Position numbers and translations under genes: made by a program. The notes beneath the pieces are model-generated. The model was not told the DNA's origin. It saw only the letters and a list, made by a program, of their open reading frames with translations, and did not search any database. From Acidobacteriota bacterium (GTDB taxonomy: Bacteria; Acidobacteriota; Terriglobia; Terriglobales; Acidobacteriaceae), in the NCBI GenBank assembly GCA_013289765.1, contig JABCZI010000013.1, positions 62,001 to 126,000 of the forward strand: a stretch of DNA of 64,000 nt, written 5' to 3'. Below are positions 27,145 to 34,803 of this stretch, one piece after another; position 1 is the stretch's first letter, and every line of letters begins with the position of its first letter.

Positions 27145-27708
27145 TCAGTTCTTCCGGGTCAGGTCGAAGTGCGCGTGGATTGGCTTGTCATTCATCATAA
27201 AAGTCCAATCCTCGAGGTGGTGGTTGGCGTCGATGATTGTAAACACCGAATGGTGCATGTGCATCTCCGTACTCCCACTGATGTCTTTGAGCTCGAACTC
27301 GACTTTCTTGCTGTCCGACGACATCTTCCCGGTCATTCGCGGCCGGTTTCCCGCGTCGCAATAGTGAATCAGCGTGAGTTGGTCTCCGTCCACGTAAAAC
27401 ATTGTGACCGGATGGTCATACTTGGTCGCATCCAATGGCGTTCCCGCTTCCTGGAATTCGTGGACGAGGACGTTTCCGCGCGAGGTGACGCGCATCGAGA
27501 GATGCATTGGCTTGCCGCCTGACATCTCCGGCATTTCCGGGACGGTGACGGGGCCTTCCCACTCTCCCGCCAGGCCTTTCACGGTTGCGAAGGACTTCTG
27601 CGCCTCGGAGGGCACAGGATCTGCGGGGGACTTTTGCGCGTCAGACTGCGCGAAAGCAGTGGTTGCGAGCAGGACAGATAGAACAGAAAGTGCGATGCGT
27701 GGTTTCAT
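27145..27708 (-). CDS. secreted beta-rich protein of unknown function
   Basis: A 187-residue exported protein from the ATG at 27708, with a textbook AAGGAG eight bases upstream. The signal peptide ends TTAFAQ. The mature part reads like a small beta-barrel: GLAGEWEGPV, HEFQEAGTPLD, MTGKMSSDSKKVEFELKD, then a His-rich EMHMHHSV and NHHLEDW. The order resembles DUF1579/lipocalin-type proteins but I cannot assign it firmly. It opens the YtrA-type operon, 37 bases before the GntR gene. Confidence 0.68.
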   Translation of the reverse strand: MKPRIALSVLSVLLATTAFAQSDAQKSPADPVPSEAQKSFATVKGLAGEWEGPVTVPEMPEMSGGKPMHLSMRVTSRGNVLVHEFQEAGTPLDATKYDHPVTMFYVDGDQLTLIHYCDAGNRPRMTGKMSSDSKKVEFELKDISGSTEMHMHHSVFTIIDANHHLEDWTFMMNDKPIHAHFDLTRKN

Positions 27709-27832
27709 TTGGTGATCTCCTTTTCTTTTTACTTCTTGATTTGTCTTGATCAGTGCTTGCGGAAGTCTGTTAATGCTGGCCTTCTTATCGAGGACCAAGC
27801 GGCTGTCGCAGGTCAATTGGGTCGCCATGCAA

Positions 27833-27858
27833 TAGTGTTATACATAACTACAACACTA
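27833..27858 (-). promoter_or_regulatory. YtrA-type operator dyad
   Basis: TAGTGTT (27833-27839) and AACACTA (27852-27858) form a perfect seven-base dyad with a 12-base spacer, about 125 bases before the secreted-protein gene. The YtrA operator of Bacillus, as I recall it, is AGTGTA-N13-TACACT, which is close in arm sequence and spacing. Confidence 0.6.
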
Positions 27859-27913
27859 AATGCAAGAGATTTATTTTTCACCTCTGGTCCATTATCGAGA
27901 CTTGGCGCAAACT

Positions 27914-27931
27914 ACTAGTTGACAAACTAGT
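27914..27931 (+). promoter_or_regulatory. perfect 7-bp dyad overlapping the antitoxin promoter
   Basis: ACTAGTT-GACA-AACTAGT is a perfect inverted repeat, 18 bases before the antitoxin ATG pair. It contains TTGACA (27919-27924), a consensus -35 element, so a bound antitoxin would block RNA polymerase. Confidence 0.7.
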
Positions 27932-27948
27932 CTACTCAAGGTCACAAT

Positions 27949-28197
27949 TTGATGATGGAGAGCGTGGGCGCATTCGACGCGAAGACTCATCTTAACGAGC
28001 TGTTGCAGAGAGCTTCCAAGGGGGAGACGATTCGGATTACGCGGCGCGGCGTTCCGGTCGCCAAGTTAGTTCCTCCGGACGACGGTAAGAAGGACGACGC
28101 ACGCAATCTGGTCGAAGCCATCCGGCAATTGAGAAAAGGGACGACTTTGGGCAACGTTACGATACGCGAGCTAATCGATGACGGTCGCCGGTACTAG
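27949..28197 (+). CDS. Phd/YefM-family antitoxin
   Basis: An 82-residue antitoxin. The N-terminal DNA-binding half has VGAFDAKTHLNELLQRASKG and TIRITRRGVPVAKLVP, the Phd/YefM signature. The C-terminal half is charged and probably wraps the toxin. Two ATGs (27949, 27952) could start it. Its end overlaps the toxin start by 20 bases. A perfect dyad in front (27914-27931) suggests autorepression. It pairs with a PIN toxin, a usual combination. Confidence 0.88.
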   Translation: MMMESVGAFDAKTHLNELLQRASKGETIRITRRGVPVAKLVPPDDGKKDDARNLVEAIRQLRKGTTLGNVTIRELIDDGRRY

Positions 28198-28612
28198 GCG
28201 GTTCGTACTGGACGCGTCCGTGGCCGTGGCCTGGTGTTTTGATGACGAAGCCACGGAGCTCACAGAAGGCGTGCTCGACCTAATCTCTGGTGGAGCGGAA
28301 GCTCTGGTTCCCTCCATTTGGCCGCTGGAACTTGCGAATGCGTTGCTGGTTGCGGAGCGCCGTAAACGCATCGCCCTGGCCAAGGTCACGGGCCTTCTTC
28401 TTAGAATTGCAGGGCTGCCCATCGCCGTGATGCAAAGCGACACCAGACAGGCGTTTGAGCAGATTATGCCCCTGGCGCGCCACCAGGGATTGTCGCAGTA
28501 CGACGCAGCCTATCTGGAGTTGGCAGTGCGCGAGGGATTGGCACTGGCGACGATGGATGAGGAACTCAGGAGGGCGGCGCTGGCGACGGGAGTGGAATTG
28601 CTGTCAGTGTAA
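28178..28612 (+). CDS. vapC: PIN-domain toxin (VapC-like)
   Basis: A 144-residue PIN ribonuclease. Acidic residues occur at FVLDASVAVAWCFDDE, at the Glu of PLELANALLVAE, and at the Asp of SQYDAAYLELA and ATMDEEL. This is the subgroup that usually pairs with Phd-type antitoxins and targets tRNA or rRNA. It overlaps the antitoxin gene by 20 bases. A second, AbrB-linked PIN module follows after 44 bases. Confidence 0.9.
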   Translation: MTVAGTRRFVLDASVAVAWCFDDEATELTEGVLDLISGGAEALVPSIWPLELANALLVAERRKRIALAKVTGLLLRIAGLPIAVMQSDTRQAFEQIMPLARHQGLSQYDAAYLELAVREGLALATMDEELRRAALATGVELLSV

Positions 28613-28620
28613 TGCCTTGG

Positions 28621-28656
28621 TAAGGAGTTGTATAATAAAGTAAGGAGTTTGTACAA
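28621..28656 (+). promoter_or_regulatory. direct repeat with -10 box before the second TA module
   Basis: TAAGGAGTTGTATAA (28621) and TAAGGAGTTTGTACAA (28641) are near-identical units 20 bases apart. The first contains the -10 hexamer TATAAT (28631-28636). The second provides the Shine-Dalgarno for the antitoxin ATG at 28657. The 20-base spacing puts both on one face of the helix, as expected for an operator. Confidence 0.55.
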
Positions 28657-28896
28657 ATGCAGAAACAAGCGCGAATTACCAGCAAAGGACAGATCACTGT
28701 GCCGCATGAGATTCGCAGGTTGCTAGGCGTGAAACCGGGGGACGGACTCGTCTTTGAAAGCGACGGCACGCGGACTGAAGTCCGGCCGGTTAGGAGCAGC
28801 AGTCCATTCGAGAAGTACCGTGGGATCGGCAGCGGAAGTATAGGCTCCGGCCGGAAAGCCGTCGTAAAGGCGATCCGGGAACTGCGCGGGCGCTGA
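28657..28896 (+). CDS. vapB: AbrB/SpoVT-type antitoxin
   Basis: A 79-residue antitoxin with the AbrB fold (ITSKGQITVPHEIRRLLGV, then GDGLVFESDGTRTEVRPV) and a tail SSPFEKYRGIGSGSIGSG that matches the NPFEKFIGIAGPFPGG tail of the antitoxin at 11241. AAGGAG lies ten bases upstream. It and the toxin 24 bases downstream form a module of the same type as 10831-11492, so the two may have come by duplication or repeated acquisition. Confidence 0.88.
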   Translation: MQKQARITSKGQITVPHEIRRLLGVKPGDGLVFESDGTRTEVRPVRSSSPFEKYRGIGSGSIGSGRKAVVKAIRELRGR

Positions 28897-28920
28897 AGCA
28901 AGGCGAGAGACGAGAGTCTG

Positions 28921-29343
28921 ATGACCACCGTCATCGATAGCAACGTGATCGCCGCGCTTTGGAATCCCGACGACGCTCTCAATGCAGCTGCGCGGTCGGC
29001 TTTGGACGCTGCCCTCACCCGAGGGCGACTGATCGTCGCATCTCCCGTTTATGCCGAGTTGATGGCCTTTGCCAGGCGTACGGAGTCTTTCCTCGACCAT
29101 TTCTTTGAGGAAACCGGCATCGCAATCGAATGGCAAATGGAGGAGCGGGTTTGGCGCGCGGCAGGGCAAGCTTTTCAGAGCTACGCGGGACGGCGGCGCA
29201 GACAGCGCGACCCGGGACCGCGCCGAATTCTCGCGGACTTCTTGATTGGGGCGTATGCCGCCAGACACAATTATCCGTTGCTTACGCTGGATGAAGGAAT
29301 TTACCGGGCAGCTTTTCCAGAATTGAAAATACTGAGTGCTTAG
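28921..29343 (+). CDS. vapC: PIN-domain toxin (VapC-like), second copy of the AbrB-linked type
   Basis: A 140-residue PIN-domain protein. Active-site acids appear in TTVIDSNVIAALW, VYAELMAF, ILADFLIGAYA and LLTLDEGIYR. The RRILADFLIGAYA block aligns with KRLLADFVIASHA of the toxin at 10831. Both have a glycine/arginine-rich stretch before it. It is likely an RNase silenced by the AbrB-type protein encoded just before it. Confidence 0.9.
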   Translation: MTTVIDSNVIAALWNPDDALNAAARSALDAALTRGRLIVASPVYAELMAFARRTESFLDHFFEETGIAIEWQMEERVWRAAGQAFQSYAGRRRRQRDPGPRRILADFLIGAYAARHNYPLLTLDEGIYRAAFPELKILSA

Positions 29344-29493
29344 CTTGACCGTAACTGTGGAACTGGAATCTCCGGCAGCTAGTCTGGCTTTGGCCGCAGT
29401 GAGTGCTGGCGGAGCTTCGCTCCGCTGGACGCGGGGCGGCTGTTCCCTACATGGGCATCTATTGTCCCTGCTATTTCTTGTTCTTCAGCCGGT

Positions 29494-30135
29494 CTACGCG
29501 GCTTGGCCGGCTTTGGCGGGGAGGGGCGGGTCTTGGGTGCGGGTCCAGGTATAGCGCATGCGGTGGATTACGGTGATCGTCGAGAGCACGGCGATGATCC
29601 AGAGGACGGGGGCCATGCGGTTGAAGAGCGCTCCGATGATGACGAGGACGAGGCGCTCCGGCCGTTCCATGAAACCGACGCGACAGGATCCGATGAGCGA
29701 CTCGGCGCGGGCGCGGGTGTAGCTGACCATGATGGCGCTGACCATAACGAAGGCGGTGAGCACGACGTAGAAGAACCGGTCGCCGCGGGCGTAGAAGACA
29801 AGGAGTCCGAGGAACTGCGAGGCGTCACTGTAGCGATCGACCACTGAGTCGAAGAATGCGCCGAAGCGGGTGACGCGGTTGGTGGCGCGGGCGACTTGTC
29901 CGTCGACCAGGTCGAAGAATCCGGAGAAGATAATGACCAGTCCGGCGTAGAAAAACATGCGGCGCTGGGTGAGCGCGTTGGCCGAGCCGAAAAGAATTGC
30001 GGCCCAGGTATTGACTACCAATCCCATGAAGGTGAGCACGTTGGGATTGATGCGTGAGAGGGCGAGCCACCGGACGATGGTATCGAGGAGGACTCCGCAG
30101 GCGCGGCCGAAGGCGCTGGTCCAGCTGCGATTCAC
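29494..30135 (-). CDS. CDP-alcohol phosphatidyltransferase
   Basis: A 213-residue membrane enzyme that joins a CDP-diacylglycerol head to an alcohol. The family motif is intact: Asp78-Gly79-x2-Ala82-Arg83-x8-Gly92-x3-Asp96-x3-Asp100. Six helices are predicted. PgsA (glycerol phosphate) or a phosphatidylinositol-phosphate synthase-like role are both possible; the motif alone cannot decide. The GTG start at 30135 overlaps the last base of the greA stop codon (TAGTG), so the two are coupled. Confidence 0.86.
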   Translation of the reverse strand: MNRSWTSAFGRACGVLLDTIVRWLALSRINPNVLTFMGLVVNTWAAILFGSANALTQRRMFFYAGLVIIFSGFFDLVDGQVARATNRVTRFGAFFDSVVDRYSDASQFLGLLVFYARGDRFFYVVLTAFVMVSAIMVSYTRARAESLIGSCRVGFMERPERLVLVIIGALFNRMAPVLWIIAVLSTITVIHRMRYTWTRTQDPPLPAKAGQAA

Positions 30136-30632
30136 TAGGCTTTTTCCTTCTTGAGCGCGGACTCTTCCTCGTCGTGCACGGTCGTGAGGGCGAGGATTTC
30201 CAGCTCGCGCTTGCCGCTGGGAGTGATCACGGTAGCTTCGTCGCCAACTTTTTTGTTCAGCAGCGCTTTGCCGATGGGGGACGTGGTCGAAATCTTCCCG
30301 CCGGCGACGTCGGATTCTTCGCTGGTGACCAGTTTGTATTCGATCTCTTCATTCTTCGAGCTGTCGTAGACCTTGACTGTGGAACCGAGCCCCACTTTGT
30401 CGTGGGGGATGTTGTTCATGTTGGTCAGCGACAGGTCGGCGAGGCGCTTGCCGAGCTGGCGAAAGCGCGCTTTGACGAACTCCTGGCGCTGCTTGGCCAT
30501 GTGATACTCGGCGTTCTCGCTAAGGTCGCCGAGAGCGGCGGCCCGCTTGATCTCTTTCGGCAGCTCGTGGACCAGTTCGTGCTCGAGCGCGTCGACTTCT
30601 TCCTGCAGTTTCTTTTTGAGTTGGTCAGTCAT
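30135..30632 (-). CDS. greA: transcription elongation factor GreA
   Basis: A 165-residue protein of the usual GreA length. The N-terminal coiled coil (about 1-75) has the family pattern LKKKLQEEVDALEHELV and GDLSENAEYHMAKQRQ, with the acidic tip residues Asp-Glu that reach the RNA polymerase active site. The C-terminal FKBP-like half contains SPIGKALLNKKVGDEA. It restarts backtracked polymerase by promoting transcript cleavage. Pairing with a phospholipid gene looks like chance operon architecture. Confidence 0.95.
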   Translation of the reverse strand: MTDQLKKKLQEEVDALEHELVHELPKEIKRAAALGDLSENAEYHMAKQRQEFVKARFRQLGKRLADLSLTNMNNIPHDKVGLGSTVKVYDSSKNEEIEYKLVTSEESDVAGGKISTTSPIGKALLNKKVGDEATVITPSGKRELEILALTTVHDEEESALKKEKA

Positions 30633-30720
30633 TTTCGATCAGGCATTTCTAATCAGGCGTGCAATTACGCTCCTCAGATTATAAACCTGTTGCGGGTTGT
30701 CCCTACATTATGGGGCTGGA

Positions 30721-31257
30721 TTACGCCTGGAATTCGGAGGCTTCGGGAAAGCGAAGGTTGCATTTGGCGAGGGCCAGGGTGAGGAGTTCCTCGATTTTTG
30801 TCTCTTCGCAACTGCGGGACATGGCGAGTTCGCTGACCAGGAGGTAGCGGGCGCGTTCGAGCATCTTCTTTTCGCGAAAGGAAAGAGGCTTGGCCTGGTG
30901 AAGGGCGATCAGGCTCTTGAGGACTCCGGCGACTTCGAATAAAGAGCCGGTGCGCATGCGGTCGGAATTTTCCTTGAAGCGGTCTTTCCAGTCGGACGTG
31001 CCGAGGTCGTCTGTGACGGCCAGGAAATCAAGAATCTTCTGGACTTCGCCGTTACGGACCACGCGGCGGATGCCCACACTTCCTACATTGTTGCAGGGAA
31101 CCATTACCTTGAGGCTGCTGGCCTTGATGTTTAGAAGATAGAACTTTTCGATGGTCGCCCCGATGGATCGGCTACTGATCTGTTCGATGATCCCTACGCC
31201 GTGGTTAGGGTAGACGACCTTATCGCCGATGTGGAAGTTCAGGTCAGCAGTACTCAT
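30721..31257 (-). CDS. carD: CarD-family transcriptional regulator
   Basis: A 178-residue protein from the ATG at 31257, where the CarD/TRCF RNA polymerase-interaction domain begins at once (FHIGDKVVYPNHGVGIIEQI). The remaining helical part (FREKKMLERARYLLVSELA) binds promoter DNA upstream of the -10. CarD stabilises open complexes, in particular at rRNA promoters, and is often essential. The frame continues 48 bases upstream but that part is Pro-rich and not conserved. It lies 88 bases upstream of greA on the same strand. Confidence 0.93.
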   Translation of the reverse strand: MSTADLNFHIGDKVVYPNHGVGIIEQISSRSIGATIEKFYLLNIKASSLKVMVPCNNVGSVGIRRVVRNGEVQKILDFLAVTDDLGTSDWKDRFKENSDRMRTGSLFEVAGVLKSLIALHQAKPLSFREKKMLERARYLLVSELAMSRSCEETKIEELLTLALAKCNLRFPEASEFQA

Positions 31258-31413
31258 AAAAAGGCACCCGGTCGGCGGAGGGTCTAGTGGGGAAACGCCT
31301 TTCACTACTTCACTACTATAAACAGATTATCCCGAAATGGGCCGAAAAGCAAGGATTGGGGCTGCGTCTCGACCAGTTCCGCGGGGGTGTAGGGCATTGA
31401 GGCAGCAGCGCCT

Positions 31414-31419
31414 TATAAT
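31414..31419 (+). promoter_or_regulatory. -10 box of ruvX, six bases before the start codon
   Basis: A consensus TATAAT ends six bases before GTG 31426. Transcription starting seven bases downstream would begin at or next to the start codon, giving a leaderless message. No good -35 is present. Confidence 0.5.
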
Positions 31420-31425
31420 CGCGGC

Positions 31426-31905
31426 GTGAGCATGGCACAGCAGAAATCCGGAGCCTCCGGACGAATCCTGGGGCTGGATGTCGGCGCCAGAAGGATTGGG
31501 ATCGCGGTATCAGATCCGCTGGGGATCACGGCGCAGGGGCTGGAAACCCTGCAGCGGCGCAATAAGCGGACAGACTTGGCGGCGCTGGAGCAAGTGATTC
31601 GTGAATATGCAGTACGCGAGATTGTGATCGGCTTGCCGTTGCGAATGAGCGGGGCGGAGGGAACGCAGTCGGGCAAGATGCAACTTTTCGCGGAAGATTT
31701 GCGGAAGCGGTTCCGGCTGCCGGTCCACCTGTGGGATGAGCGGCTGACCTCGGCCGAAGCGAACCGGTTGCTGCGGCAGACGGAAATCTCGATTGAAAAG
31801 CGGGCGAAGGCCGTGGATCGCATGGCTGCGGTTTTGATTCTGCAGGGATGGATGGAGGCGAAGCGGAATTCGGCTTCCGGTCTCCGGCTTCCGGTTCTCG
31901 ATTAA
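31426..31905 (+). CDS. ruvX: putative pre-16S rRNA nuclease / Holliday junction resolvase
   Basis: A 159-residue YqgF-family nuclease of the RNase H fold, needed for 16S rRNA 5'-end maturation in bacteria. It has GLDVGARRIGIAVSDP (first catalytic Asp), EIVIGLPLRMSGAEGTQ, the Glu of LWDERLTSAEA, and the closing Asp in KAVDRMAAVLIL. Starts GTG 31426 and ATG 31432 are both possible. The last ~15 residues are unconserved and coincide with a CGGCTTCCGG repeat. Its 3' end overlaps the next gene, on the other strand, by four bases. Confidence 0.92.
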   Translation: MSMAQQKSGASGRILGLDVGARRIGIAVSDPLGITAQGLETLQRRNKRTDLAALEQVIREYAVREIVIGLPLRMSGAEGTQSGKMQLFAEDLRKRFRLPVHLWDERLTSAEANRLLRQTEISIEKRAKAVDRMAAVLILQGWMEAKRNSASGLRLPVLD

Positions 31906-32270
31906 GCTGCTACATTGGGACGGATCGACCGCAGGAGCCCGTTTAGGAGTTGACCGACTCGTACCGTCTTCTGGCGAATGGCGTCCATTTGAGCGACATC
32001 GATGTAGCCCAGACGGCGGGCGAGAGTGATCTGGGTTTCGATCTCAAACAACGATCCTCGAGAGTGGCAAAGGAACTGCGCGAGCTCCTTCTGGGTTGAT
32101 CGGCCTTTGCCTTCCGCAATATTGCTCGGGACGGAAACCGCCGCTCTTCGCAACTGGACCGTCAGCCCGTACGTCTCTTCTTTCGGGAAAGTCTTTGTGA
32201 TCCGGTAGATATCCTCCGCAAGATCCATGGCTGCCTGCCAGACTTGCAAGTCACTGTACGTTCCGCCCAT
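31902..32270 (-). CDS. four-helix-bundle protein (S23 rRNA intervening-sequence family)
   Basis: A 122-residue soluble protein with the recurrent motif YSDLQVWQAAMDLAEDIY, followed by FPKEETYGLTVQLRRAAVSV, PSNIAEGKGR, and a final helix. These proteins were first seen within 23S rRNA insertions and are also free-standing; they form pentameric bundles. Their function is not known. The gene is isolated and convergent with ruvX. Confidence 0.9.
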   Translation of the reverse strand: MGGTYSDLQVWQAAMDLAEDIYRITKTFPKEETYGLTVQLRRAAVSVPSNIAEGKGRSTQKELAQFLCHSRGSLFEIETQITLARRLGYIDVAQMDAIRQKTVRVGQLLNGLLRSIRPNVAA

Positions 32271-32404
32271 AGAGATTTTCCCTGAACGAGACTACGCACA
32301 CTCGAACCGCAGGCAAAGTGATGTGTGTCACATCGCTTCTTTTTTCTAAGATGCGCAGACCAATCTGGGAACCGAAGCCCGAGAGCCGGCCGCCGGAAGC
32401 CGAT

Positions 32405-33514
32405 TTACTTTCCCCGCATGGCTCTACGGTACGCCGCTACATTATTGTTGTGCTCTTCAATCGAGCGGGCGAAACGGTGGTGGCCGGCAGCGTCGGCGAC
32501 GAAGTAGTAGTAGTCGCTTTGCGCGGGGTGCATGGCGGCTTCCAGCGCGCTTTTGCCGGGATTGCCGATGGGGCCGGGCGGAAGTCCGGCATGGGTGTAA
32601 GTGTTGTAGGGAGAGTTGAAGCGCATGTCATCGTGGTGGAGCGCGCCGGAATATGTTCCCGCTAACAGTTCCGCATAGATGATGCTGGGGTCGGCGTCGA
32701 GCGCGATTCTCTTGGCCAGGCGGTTGTAATAGACGCTGGCGACCAGTGGGCGTTCTTCGGCCACGGCGGTTTCTTTTTCGACGATTGACGCCATAATTAC
32801 CGTGCGTTCCAGATCAGTTTGAACCACAATCTGAGGCTGGTCGAGGTCGCGTATCTGACCCGTGATGAAACCGGCGCAGATCCGAGGTGAGTTGCCTGAC
32901 TCACTTGATCGGCTCTTCGTCGTTTCTGCCGTTTCTTCCTTGGAGGGAAGTAATCCGATCTGATGCGCCACGATACGGAACTGGCACGTCATTTCGCCGG
33001 CGATATCGTGCATGGTTTGCATGCGGCTGAATTGGTAGGTCTCCGGAAAGAGGTAACCTTCCAGAGAGGGCGCGGCAGGTGCGATGTCCGAGACCATCCA
33101 AGTATCTGATTTCGCTACTTTCAGGAAGTCTGCCGCGGGTCCGAGTCCGGCGGCCTCGACGGCGCGTGCGATATCGAACATAGTGAAGCCCTCGGGCACG
33201 ACTACGGTATGAAAATAAACGTCGCCGCGACGCAGGCGTTTTTGGATGTCGATGGTATTCGCCGGCTTGTCGAAGAGATACTCTCCGGCTTTCAGCGAGT
33301 TCCGGTGACGGATATAGCGCCAGAGAATGAAGGCTTCCTCGCTGCGAATCACTCCGGCGCGTTTAAGTTCGTAGGCGATGCGGCGCGTCGAGTAGCCGGG
33401 ATGCAGCATCACAAAGGTTTGCGGAGGCGGCGGAATGGGGATCCAAAGAGCCCAGGCGAACCAGCCTGCGGCCGCCAGCATCATAAAGAGGAAGAGCCAG
33501 ACGATCTTGCGCAT
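32405..33514 (-). CDS. mltG: endolytic transglycosylase MltG
   Basis: A 369-residue inner-membrane protein. One N-terminal helix (about 5-22) is followed by a LysM-like region (LHPGYSTRRIAYELKRAGVI) and the YceG domain with the catalytic Glu in MASIVEKETAV and DADPSIIYA near the C-terminus. MltG ends glycan polymerisation by cleaving nascent strands. Between residues 200 and 240 there is a Ser/Thr/Glu-rich insertion (EETAETTKSRSSESG) not usual in the family. It may follow ruvX-region genes by chance; no partner gene is adjacent. Confidence 0.93.
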   Translation of the reverse strand: MRKIVWLFLFMMLAAAGWFAWALWIPIPPPPQTFVMLHPGYSTRRIAYELKRAGVIRSEEAFILWRYIRHRNSLKAGEYLFDKPANTIDIQKRLRRGDVYFHTVVVPEGFTMFDIARAVEAAGLGPAADFLKVAKSDTWMVSDIAPAAPSLEGYLFPETYQFSRMQTMHDIAGEMTCQFRIVAHQIGLLPSKEETAETTKSRSSESGNSPRICAGFITGQIRDLDQPQIVVQTDLERTVIMASIVEKETAVAEERPLVASVYYNRLAKRIALDADPSIIYAELLAGTYSGALHHDDMRFNSPYNTYTHAGLPPGPIGNPGKSALEAAMHPAQSDYYYFVADAAGHHRFARSIEEHNNNVAAYRRAMRGK

Positions 33515-33722
33515 CTTTAATCTTTAATCTCTGGCCACAGTTTAGATGATGATCGCTGGGCAACGGAATTGACTTTAGTAAGACCCCAGCTGCCTGGTTA
33601 GCTTGCATAGTGGCGCAGCATGGCCCATGACCATGCTTGTTCCCCGAAGGGCCAGGTGCCGCTGGTTTTGCACCCTTTTCGGCGCGCTATACTCAAATGG
33701 CCTAGGAGTCATCTGATACTTC

Positions 33723-34658
33723 ATGAGACGTACGCCGTCCCTCTGGACTTTGGCCATAGTTCTTGCAGTTTTCCCCACTGCGGGTTGTCTGCTTCGCACC
33801 CGGCCAGTGGAAGAGACCTACTCTAAGACCCCCCTTAAGGAGTCCAAACAGGCGGGATTAATCGACGCCATCAATGAACAGGCGCAGAAAATACAGTCTC
33901 TGAAGGCCACCGTGGATATTGATACGTCCGCGGGCGGGGCAAAGAAGGGGCAGGTCACCGACTACAAAGAGATTCGCGGTTACGTACTGGCGCGCAAACC
34001 GCAGATGCTCCACATGATCGGGCTGCTGCCGATTGTGCGCACAACGGCCTTCGATATGGTCAGCAATGGGGAGGAGTTTAAACTGTGGATTCCTCCGAAG
34101 AACCGCTTCGTGGTCGGGCGCAACGAAGTGCAAACCTATAACGTTGACGAGCCCATGGAAAACCTTCGGCCACAGGATATTTATGAAGCGCTACTGATCC
34201 GGCACATCGATTCTGAGCACGAGATTGCCGTACTCGAAAATGGTTTCGAGATTCTGCACGACGCTAAGGGGCATCGAGTGCTGCAGGCAGACTACGAACT
34301 GGTGGTGATTCGAAAGAGCGTCCAGGGATGGAAGCTGTCTCGCAAGATTGTTTTCAGCCGCACCGACCTGCAGCCTCATCGGCAGTACATCTATGACGAG
34401 CAAGGAAATCTGATAACCGACGCCCGCTATGCGGACTACAAGGAGTACGACGGGGTCAGTTTTGCTTCGCGCATTGAGATTTTTCGGCCGCAGGAAGAGT
34501 ACGACATCAAGCTGAATATGTTGAAGCTGGAAATCAACAAGCCGCTGCGGGATGATCAGTTCGCACTGGAGCAGCCGCCGGGGGCCGACGTGGTGCATCT
34601 GGACAAGCCGCAATCGAGCGCGGTGACACCGCCGCCGCAAGCGGAAAATCATCCGTAG
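33723..34658 (+). CDS. LolA/LolB-like lipoprotein
   Basis: A 311-residue secreted protein. The signal peptide ends VFPTAGC with Cys22, a lipobox. The mature protein opens with TYSKTPLKESKQAGLI, then INEQAQKIQSLKATVDI and a stretch of beta strands with RPQDIYEALLI near the middle, which recalls outer-membrane lipoprotein carriers such as LolB. Assignment to that family is by topology and size only. A Pro-rich C-terminal tail follows residue 285. It precedes the MacB-like permease by about 145 bases, which includes a repeat. Confidence 0.65.
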   Translation: MRRTPSLWTLAIVLAVFPTAGCLLRTRPVEETYSKTPLKESKQAGLIDAINEQAQKIQSLKATVDIDTSAGGAKKGQVTDYKEIRGYVLARKPQMLHMIGLLPIVRTTAFDMVSNGEEFKLWIPPKNRFVVGRNEVQTYNVDEPMENLRPQDIYEALLIRHIDSEHEIAVLENGFEILHDAKGHRVLQADYELVVIRKSVQGWKLSRKIVFSRTDLQPHRQYIYDEQGNLITDARYADYKEYDGVSFASRIEIFRPQEEYDIKLNMLKLEINKPLRDDQFALEQPPGADVVHLDKPQSSAVTPPPQAENHP

Positions 34659-34679
34659 CAGATTGTTTTCATTAGAATT

Positions 34680-34777
34680 GTCATCCCGAGCGAAGCGAGG
34701 GATCTTGGTTTTCGCCGGCGCGATTCGGTATGGTAGTACCGGCAGGAACCAAGGTCCCTCGCTTCGCTCGGGATGAC
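34680..34777. repeat. 98-bp inverted repeat of the GTCATCCCGAGCGAAGCGAG type
   Basis: The left arm GTCATCCCGAGCGAAGCGAG (34680-34699) and the continuing GGATCTTGGTT pair with the right arm ending in CGCTTCGCTCGGGATGAC (34760-34777). The arms are about 32 bases and nearly perfect. A single arm of the same repeat is at 52435-52462. It could act as a stabilising hairpin or terminator between the two genes. Confidence 0.9.
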
Positions 34778-34803
34778 TGGATGTATGGGGTTATTCTTCT
34801 CCG

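Noticed and set aside
29503-29847. Plus-strand frame rich in Asp, Glu and Gly
   Set aside because: Antisense of the CDP-alcohol phosphatidyltransferase; high GC makes the opposite strand open.
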